55,402 nt of DNA from DASYCK01 sp036500205 (GTDB lineage Bacteria; Myxococcota_A; Polyangia; Fen-1088): positions 1 to 55,402 of the forward strand of contig DASYCK010000192.1 in the NCBI GenBank assembly GCA_036500205.1, in the 5' to 3' direction. Under the pieces are notes generated by a model, which worked only from the letters and a program-made list of their open reading frames with translations, did no database searches and was not told where the DNA came from. Of this stretch, positions 49,694-55,402 are shown piece after piece (the stretch's first letter is position 1; every line of letters starts with the position of its first letter). The position numbers and the translations under genes were made by a program.

Positions 49694-50407
49694 TCAGAGT
49701 GTTCCACGGCCATTGACGTTGAAGCGGGCGACAAACGCATCGATCTCCTGTTGTTGCTGCCGTGGCAGCTTGGGATAGAGCCCCATGAGCTCGGCGCGCA
49801 GGACCCGGCGCTGCGGCATCGTCAGCTCGCTGAGCCCGCGGTTCGAGGCGGCGTAGACGGCCAGCGACGACACCAGCAGCAGGCGCGCGCGCAGGTCCTT
49901 CTCGTGAACCATGCGACGCCGTCCCGCGGCGCTGTTCTCGGTGGCCCAGGTCTCGGACAGCGCGCCCACCAGCTCGGGCCAGAGGGGATCGTCGGCCGGG
50001 GCCACGGTGGTAGCGGACCCCGCCTGAATCAGGGCGGCCAGCCGGACCGATCGCGACGGCTCCGTCCGCAGCACCGCGAGCGCCGTCTTTCGCGCGAAAA
50101 GCGCGTCGGGCTCGCCCGCATGGTCAGCGATGAGCTTCGCCAGCCTTGTAGGGTCGGAACCGGCGTCGACGATCACCTGAACCGCGGCCATCCGCTCCGC
50201 GCTGACCCGCGGCATTCCGTCCGCCGGGCGGAGCGGCGCGGCCGCACCGACTTCCTTCCGAGCATCAGCTACGGCCGCTGCGTCATTCCCGCTCACCGGC
50301 GGTGACGTCGGAGCGACGGGCGCCTCCCCGCGCCGACACGCCCCCGTCAGCCCGAGGATGAGACCTGTCGCCAGTCCGGGGAACAGGAGCCGAAGCGTTC
50401 GCGACAC
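49694..50407 (-). CDS. Helical lipoprotein of unknown function
   Basis: 237 residues. The lipobox is LTGAC, then a Pro/Ala-rich spacer. The rest is helical and Arg/Ala-rich: RMAAVQVIVDAGSDPTRLAKLIADH, RKTALAVLRTEPSRSVRLAALIQAG, RLLLVSSLAVYAASNRGLSE, LMGLYPKLPRQQQQEIDAFVARF. Looks like a HEAT/TPR-type repeat fold. Starts at GTG with AGGA eight bases upstream. 24 bp after its stop comes the start of the methyltransferase on the same strand, so the two may be co-transcribed. No function assigned. Confidence 0.6.
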   Translation of the reverse strand: MSRTLRLLFPGLATGLILGLTGACRRGEAPVAPTSPPVSGNDAAAVADARKEVGAAAPLRPADGMPRVSAERMAAVQVIVDAGSDPTRLAKLIADHAGEPDALFARKTALAVLRTEPSRSVRLAALIQAGSATTVAPADDPLWPELVGALSETWATENSAAGRRRMVHEKDLRARLLLVSSLAVYAASNRGLSELTMPQRRVLRAELMGLYPKLPRQQQQEIDAFVARFNVNGRGTL

Positions 50408-50507
50408 GGGCGCATCCTAGCAGCCCGCCCAACGTCGGCCGCCTGCCTGACGGTCATATGACGAGCGTTCGGTCGAAGCGGCACTCGCATCAGGGCAATC
50501 GGCGCCG

Positions 50508-50520
50508 CATAATGCGCGCA
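50508..50520 (+). promoter_or_regulatory. Possible -10 of a leaderless methyltransferase transcript
   Basis: CATAAT (50508-50513) lies seven bases before the ATG at 50521, and no ribosome site precedes the start. The same -10 to start-codon spacing occurs upstream of the vapB-like gene. No good -35 was found, so this is speculative. Confidence 0.25.
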
Positions 50521-51246
50521 ATGGCCGCCTCCGCTCCGCCGACCACGCAGAATTACTACGATCGCTTCTCGACCTCCTACGAGGATCATCGCCATCAGGG
50601 CTACCACCGGATGATCGACGAGCTGGAGCTCGAGCTGGTGCGCCGCCACGGTCGAGGACGCGACGTCTTCGAGGCCGGCTGCGGCACCGGCCTGCTGTTG
50701 AAAGAGGCGGCGCTCGTGGCGCGCTCCGCCGTCGGTCTCGATCTGTCACGCGGCATGTTGAGCCAGGCCCACGCGCGCAACCTGAAGGTGGTTCAGGGCT
50801 CCGTCACCGCCGTGCCGTTGCCGACGGCCTCCTTCGATCTCGTTTACAGCATGAAGGTGCTGGCCCACATTCCCCCCATCGAGGCGGCCATCGCCGAGCT
50901 GGCTCGCGTGCTGCGCCCGGGCGGTCACCTGCTGCTCGAGTTCTACAACCCGTACTCGCTCCGCTATCTGGCCAAGCGCCTGGGCGGCCCCGGGCGCATC
51001 GCCGAGGGGACCACCGAGAGCGACGTGTTCACCCGCTACGACACGCTGGAGATGGCGCGTTCCTATCTGCCGCCCGGGCTCGAGGTCGTCGGGCTGCGCG
51101 GCGTGCGGGTGCTGACCCCCACCTCGAAGCTGTGGGCGGTGCCCGGGCTGGGGCCTCTCTTCGAGCGGGCCGAGCGCGCCGTCTGCGATCTGCCCGGCAT
51201 GCGCCGCCTGGGCGGCTTCATGATCGTGATCGCTCGGAAGAAATAG
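50521..51246 (+). CDS. Class I SAM-dependent methyltransferase (1)
   Basis: 241 residues. UbiE/COQ5-like methyltransferase: TTQNYYDRFSTSYEDHRHQGYHR, DVFEAGCGTGLLLKEAA (SAM motif I), VGLDLSRGMLSQAH, VTAVPLPTASFDLVYSMKVLAHIPP, ARVLRPGGHLLLEFYNP. Substrate unknown. ATG 50521 is used (ATG 50512 possible). It ends immediately before the TPR gene (TAG then ATG), and a second methyltransferase follows, suggesting a modification operon acting on one molecule, perhaps a lipid or glycan. Confidence 0.85.
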   Translation: MAASAPPTTQNYYDRFSTSYEDHRHQGYHRMIDELELELVRRHGRGRDVFEAGCGTGLLLKEAALVARSAVGLDLSRGMLSQAHARNLKVVQGSVTAVPLPTASFDLVYSMKVLAHIPPIEAAIAELARVLRPGGHLLLEFYNPYSLRYLAKRLGGPGRIAEGTTESDVFTRYDTLEMARSYLPPGLEVVGLRGVRVLTPTSKLWAVPGLGPLFERAERAVCDLPGMRRLGGFMIVIARKK

Positions 51247-52197
51247 ATGCGCCGCCTCGCCACCTTGCTGGCCGCCGGCGCGGCCGCCCTGCTCGTGATC
51301 GGCGGGACGGCGCGCGCGCTGGAGGCGTCGTTGGCCCTGCGTGCCTCCTGGTCGCGCGACGTCGACGCGCTGCTGCTGCCACGCGCGACCGTGCTGCGCC
51401 TGCTGAGCCTCGGCCACCGCGAGATGGCGGCCGACCTCGTGGCGGCGCGCGCCAACGTCTATTTCGGCACGCAGCTCGCCACCCGCGGGGAGCAGCGTCA
51501 GCTCGCGGAGGCCCTGGACACGGCCGTCGAGCTCGACCCGCGGTTTCACCGCCTGTACGCGCGCGGGGCCGCCATGCTCGTCTACACGGGGCAGGCGTTC
51601 ACCGTCGATTCGCTCACCCGCGCGAACACGCTGCTCGAGCGCGGCGAGCGGGCGTTCCCGGGCGACTGGGAGCTGCCGTTCCACCGCGGCTTCAACCTGC
51701 TGTTCGAGCTCCCCAAGCTGACCGGCGAAGATGATCCCCGCGTGCTCGACTGGCGGCAGCGCGGCGTCGACGCGCTTCGCCAGGCCGCGACGCTCGACGG
51801 CGCGCCCCCTTGGCTCGCCAACCTGGCGGCGCGCCTGCTGACCAAGGAGGGGGGCGAGGAGCTGGCGATCCGCAACCTCGAACAGACGTACGCCGTCACC
51901 AGCAACGACGAGACGCGCGGCGAGATCGCGCGGAAGCTGTCCGAGCTGCGCCAGCGCCACGCCGCCGCCGCGCTGGAAGAGGGGGCGGCGGCGCTGGCCC
52001 GCGCGGTGAGGGAGCGTTACCCCTACGCGCCCGAGGCGTTCTCGGTCATCGAGGGGCCGCGCGAAAAACCGGGCGTCGATCTTCCTTCCCTGCTGGCGCT
52101 TCCTTCCCTGCTGGCGCTTCCTTCCCGGCTGGCACCTCCCGCCCTGCCGGAACTGCCAGCGCGCGACACCGTCACCAACGCCGGAGCCTCGCCATGA
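51247..52197 (+). CDS. Periplasmic or membrane-anchored TPR-like protein
   Basis: 316 residues. N-terminal hydrophobic anchor (LATLLAAGAAALLVIGGTA). A conserved ATVLRLLSLGHREMAADLVAARANVYFGTQ segment precedes TPR-like helices (LDTAVELDPRFHRLYARGAAMLV, NTLLERGERAFPGDWELPFHRG). In other Myxococcota and Deltaproteobacteria this domain precedes TPR units in envelope proteins. The C-terminus is Pro/Leu/Ala repeats from a tandem DNA repeat. Starts directly after the methyltransferase stop and its stop overlaps the next start (ATGA). Probably a scaffold for the flanking methyltransferases. Confidence 0.75.
   Translation: MRRLATLLAAGAAALLVIGGTARALEASLALRASWSRDVDALLLPRATVLRLLSLGHREMAADLVAARANVYFGTQLATRGEQRQLAEALDTAVELDPRFHRLYARGAAMLVYTGQAFTVDSLTRANTLLERGERAFPGDWELPFHRGFNLLFELPKLTGEDDPRVLDWRQRGVDALRQAATLDGAPPWLANLAARLLTKEGGEELAIRNLEQTYAVTSNDETRGEIARKLSELRQRHAAAALEEGAAALARAVRERYPYAPEAFSVIEGPREKPGVDLPSLLALPSLLALPSRLAPPALPELPARDTVTNAGASP
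52081..52134 (+). repeat. Three 18-bp tandem repeats in the TPR gene C-terminus
   Basis: Three adjacent 18-base units (CTTCCTTCCCTGCTGGCG, the third with two substitutions) encode LPSLLA-LPSLLA-LPSRLA in frame. Copy number is likely to vary among strains; the change would only lengthen the tail. Confidence 0.9.
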
Positions 52198-52835
52198 GTC
52201 GCCTTCTGCTCGAGCTGCCCGCGAAGGGCGTGCTCACCCCCAACGATGCCCACGATCCCCTCCCCTACTACCACCACCCGTGGGTGGGATGGCTCTACCG
52301 GCACCGGTTGCAGATGGGCCTCGACATGCTGCCCGCCGGGGGGCGGCGCATCCTGGAGATCGGCGTCGGCAGCGGCGTGCTCGTGCCGACGTTGACCCGT
52401 CGCTACCCCGAGTACACGGGGACCGATCTGACGCTGGCGCGCGGCCTCGACTCCCTGGTCGCGCCCGGGTGCCGCGCCACCTTTCGCTCCGCCGACCTGC
52501 TGCGCGACGACGATCTGCCAGCCGATCACTACGACGCCATCGTCTGTTTCTCCGTGCTCGAGCACATCGCCGACAGCGACGGCGCCGCGCGCGGGCTGGC
52601 CCGCGCCCTGGCGCCGGGGGGCGTGCTCGTCACCGGCTACCCCATGGTCAATCGGTTGATGTCGCGCGCCTTCGAAGCGATCGGATTTCAGGGGATCGAC
52701 GACCACCACGTCAGCGCGCCCGACCAGATCGCGAGCGCGCTGCGACGCGTGCTGAGGCCGGTCGACCGGGCGGCGTTTCCGCCCGGGGCCCCGGTCGGCG
52801 CCGCGCTCTATCAGTGCGCCGCCTGGACCCGCTGA
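52194..52835 (+). CDS. Class I SAM-dependent methyltransferase (2)
   Basis: 213 residues. RRILEIGVGSGVLVPTLTRRYPEYTGTDLT is the SAM-binding motif; YDAIVCFSVLEHIADSDGAARGLARALAPGGVLVTGYP gives motifs II-III. The Tyr/His-rich YYHHPWVGWLYRHRL segment before it is characteristic of some methyltransferases acting on lipid or glycolipid precursors; substrate unknown. ATG overlaps the TPR stop by four bases. Last gene of the three-gene operon; a GC hairpin follows the stop. Confidence 0.85.
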   Translation: MSRLLLELPAKGVLTPNDAHDPLPYYHHPWVGWLYRHRLQMGLDMLPAGGRRILEIGVGSGVLVPTLTRRYPEYTGTDLTLARGLDSLVAPGCRATFRSADLLRDDDLPADHYDAIVCFSVLEHIADSDGAARGLARALAPGGVLVTGYPMVNRLMSRAFEAIGFQGIDDHHVSAPDQIASALRRVLRPVDRAAFPPGAPVGAALYQCAAWTR

Positions 52836-52836
52836 C

Positions 52837-52860
52837 GGCCCGCACCATCGTGCGCGGGCC
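52837..52860. terminator. GC-rich hairpin between convergent genes
   Basis: GGCCCG-CAC / GTG-CG-CGGGCC arms with a CATC loop directly after the methyltransferase stop and before the convergent yceI-like stop. No T tract; possible bidirectional stop signal. Confidence 0.4.
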
Positions 52861-52881
52861 GAGGCGGTGACGCCGCTCGGG

Positions 52882-53481
52882 TCACCCCGCCTTGCGGCCG
52901 AGCTCGATCTCCAGGGTGATCGAGACCTCCTCGCCGACCAGCACGCCGCCGCCGTCGAGCGCCGCGTTCCACACCACATCGAAGTCCTTGCGGTTGATGC
53001 GGGCGCGGGCGCTGGCGCCGCGCTTCACGTTGCCCCACGGATCGTTGATCTCGGCCGACAGCGGCTCGACGTCGAGCGTGACCTCGCGAGTGATGCCACG
53101 GATGGTGAGCTCACCGGTGACGAACAGGTCGCCCCCCTTGCCGGGCTGGACACGCTTCGACTTGAACGTGATGGTCGGGAACTTCGCCACGTCGAAGAAG
53201 TCGGGGCTGCGCAGGTGCTCGTCCCGTTTGGCGTCATGCGTGTTGACGGTCGACACGTCGATGCTCACGTCGACCGACGAGCGGGTGATGTCGACGTCAT
53301 CGACGACGACCCGGCCCGAGAGCTGACCGAACTCGCCGCGAACGTTCGAGACCATCAGGTGCCGCACCTTGAAGGACGCGCTCGAGTGCGAGCCGTCGAT
53401 GTCGTAGGTGCGAGCGCCGCTCGAAGCGGACAGGGTGGCGGTGGGGGACGATTGAACCTGGTTGTCGGATGAAGTGCTCAT
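52882..53481 (-). CDS. YceI-family lipocalin-like protein
   Basis: 199 residues. YceI beta-barrel: TYDIDGSHSSASFKVRHLMVSNVRGEF, GRVVVDDVDITRSSVDVSIDVSTVNTHDAKRDEHLRSPDFFDV (domain about 30-80), FPTITFKSKRV, GELTIRGITREVTLDVE, ARINRKDFDVVWN. No signal peptide is visible, unlike periplasmic YceI. The family binds isoprenoid quinone-like lipids. The start ATG 53481 has AAAGGAG ideally spaced. A sigma-54 promoter lies upstream, and the divergent neighbour is a sigma-54 activator, so its expression is probably inducible by the activator's ligand. Confidence 0.88.
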   Translation of the reverse strand: MSTSSDNQVQSSPTATLSASSGARTYDIDGSHSSASFKVRHLMVSNVRGEFGQLSGRVVVDDVDITRSSVDVSIDVSTVNTHDAKRDEHLRSPDFFDVAKFPTITFKSKRVQPGKGGDLFVTGELTIRGITREVTLDVEPLSAEINDPWGNVKRGASARARINRKDFDVVWNAALDGGGVLVGEEVSITLEIELGRKAG

Positions 53482-53508
53482 GGTGGGTCTCCTTTGGCTC
53501 CATGGCAC

Positions 53509-53524
53509 TGCGAGATCGGTGCCA
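53509..53524 (-). promoter_or_regulatory. Sigma-54 (-24/-12) promoter of the yceI-like gene
   Basis: Read on the minus strand: TGGCACC-GATC-TCGCA (53524 down to 53509). The -24 TGGCAC is perfect, GG and GC are ten bases apart as required, and the -12 has one mismatch (TCGC for TTGC). Transcription would start near 53500, leaving a short leader that contains the AAAGGAG ribosome site before ATG 53481. The divergent gene encodes a sigma-54 activator, which supports the call. Confidence 0.72.
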
Positions 53525-53551
53525 TATACAACCCCTTGAAATCACATGGTC

Positions 53552-53563
53552 ACCAACGTTGGT
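53552..53563. promoter_or_regulatory. Candidate upstream activating sequence
   Basis: ACCAACGTTGGT, a perfect 12-bp palindrome, about 58 bases upstream of the predicted yceI start site and 48 bases before the activator ATG. A Fis-type helix-turn-helix dimer would bind such a site. It lies closer to the promoter than the usual 80-150 bases, so it might instead serve auto-regulation of the activator. Confidence 0.55.
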
Positions 53564-53610
53564 TGTCTCATTTTGATTGCCGCCGGCTATCAATCTGACA
53601 TGTTTTGGCC

Positions 53611-55278
<1,668 letters not shown>

Positions 55279-55402
55279 TGCACCGCCGTCGAAATAGCGT
55301 CACGTTCGGCCGACGATCCGCGCCGGCCGCTTCGTTGCTCCTCCTCACAATACCTACGGGTATTCCTCGTCGTCGCGCCTCGCGTCCGGCGCGGCTTGTC
55401 GG
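55279..55402. other. Window-end intergenic segment, no gene supported
   Basis: 124 bases after the activator stop. A 6-bp inverted repeat AATACC-TACG-GGTATT (55349-55364) occurs in a pyrimidine-rich stretch. No ORF with plausible codon use; no terminator T tract seen. Confidence 0.4.

Overview
The window is very GC-rich Gram-negative DNA with strong third-position G/C bias. Most exported proteins are lipoproteins with long Gly/Ser or Gly/Ala linkers. It also encodes Tat-exported enzymes, a sigma-54 enhancer-binding protein and outer-membrane barrels. Together these suggest a Myxococcota (Polyangia-like) bacterium; this is inferred from style, since there is no rRNA or marker gene. I see no tRNA, rRNA, CRISPR array, insertion sequence or phage gene.

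Region 1 (about 0.05-30.2 kb) is a hemicellulose-degradation island. It holds glycosidases resembling GH5 (three, one a clear endo-mannanase type), a GH113/GH5-like enzyme, GH2 beta-mannosidase, GH27 alpha-galactosidase, GH3 beta-glucosidase and GH9 endoglucanase. It also has four SGNH/CE2-type esterases, several lipoproteins with carbohydrate-binding-like beta-sandwiches, an outer-membrane barrel and a NahK-like sugar kinase. This set matches the bonds of acetylated galactoglucomannan: Man/Glc backbone, alpha-galactosyl branches and O-acetyl groups. There is no SusC/SusD pair, so it looks like a polysaccharide utilisation locus built from Sec lipoproteins and Tat enzymes.

Region 2 (30.4-43.8 kb) is a nitrate-assimilation island. 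It contains molybdate uptake modABC (minus strand, GTGA overlaps) and, divergently, nasA plus its flavoprotein partner. A vapBC toxin-antitoxin pair follows, then divergent hemD and nirBD (siroheme nitrite reductase), an outer-membrane barrel and a NIT-domain nitrate/nitrite sensor lacking an evident output domain. No nitrate permease is visible.

Region 3 (44-55.4 kb) is mixed. Its most striking gene is an 873-residue membrane-anchored protein made of four tandem DsbA-like domains, each with CPFC, followed by a TlpA-like thioredoxin. Then come a methyltransferase, a lipoprotein and a methyltransferase-TPR-methyltransferase operon. The window ends with a divergent pair: a YceI-family gene with a convincing sigma-54 -24/-12 promoter, and the V4R-domain sigma-54 activator that probably controls it through a 12-bp palindrome between them.
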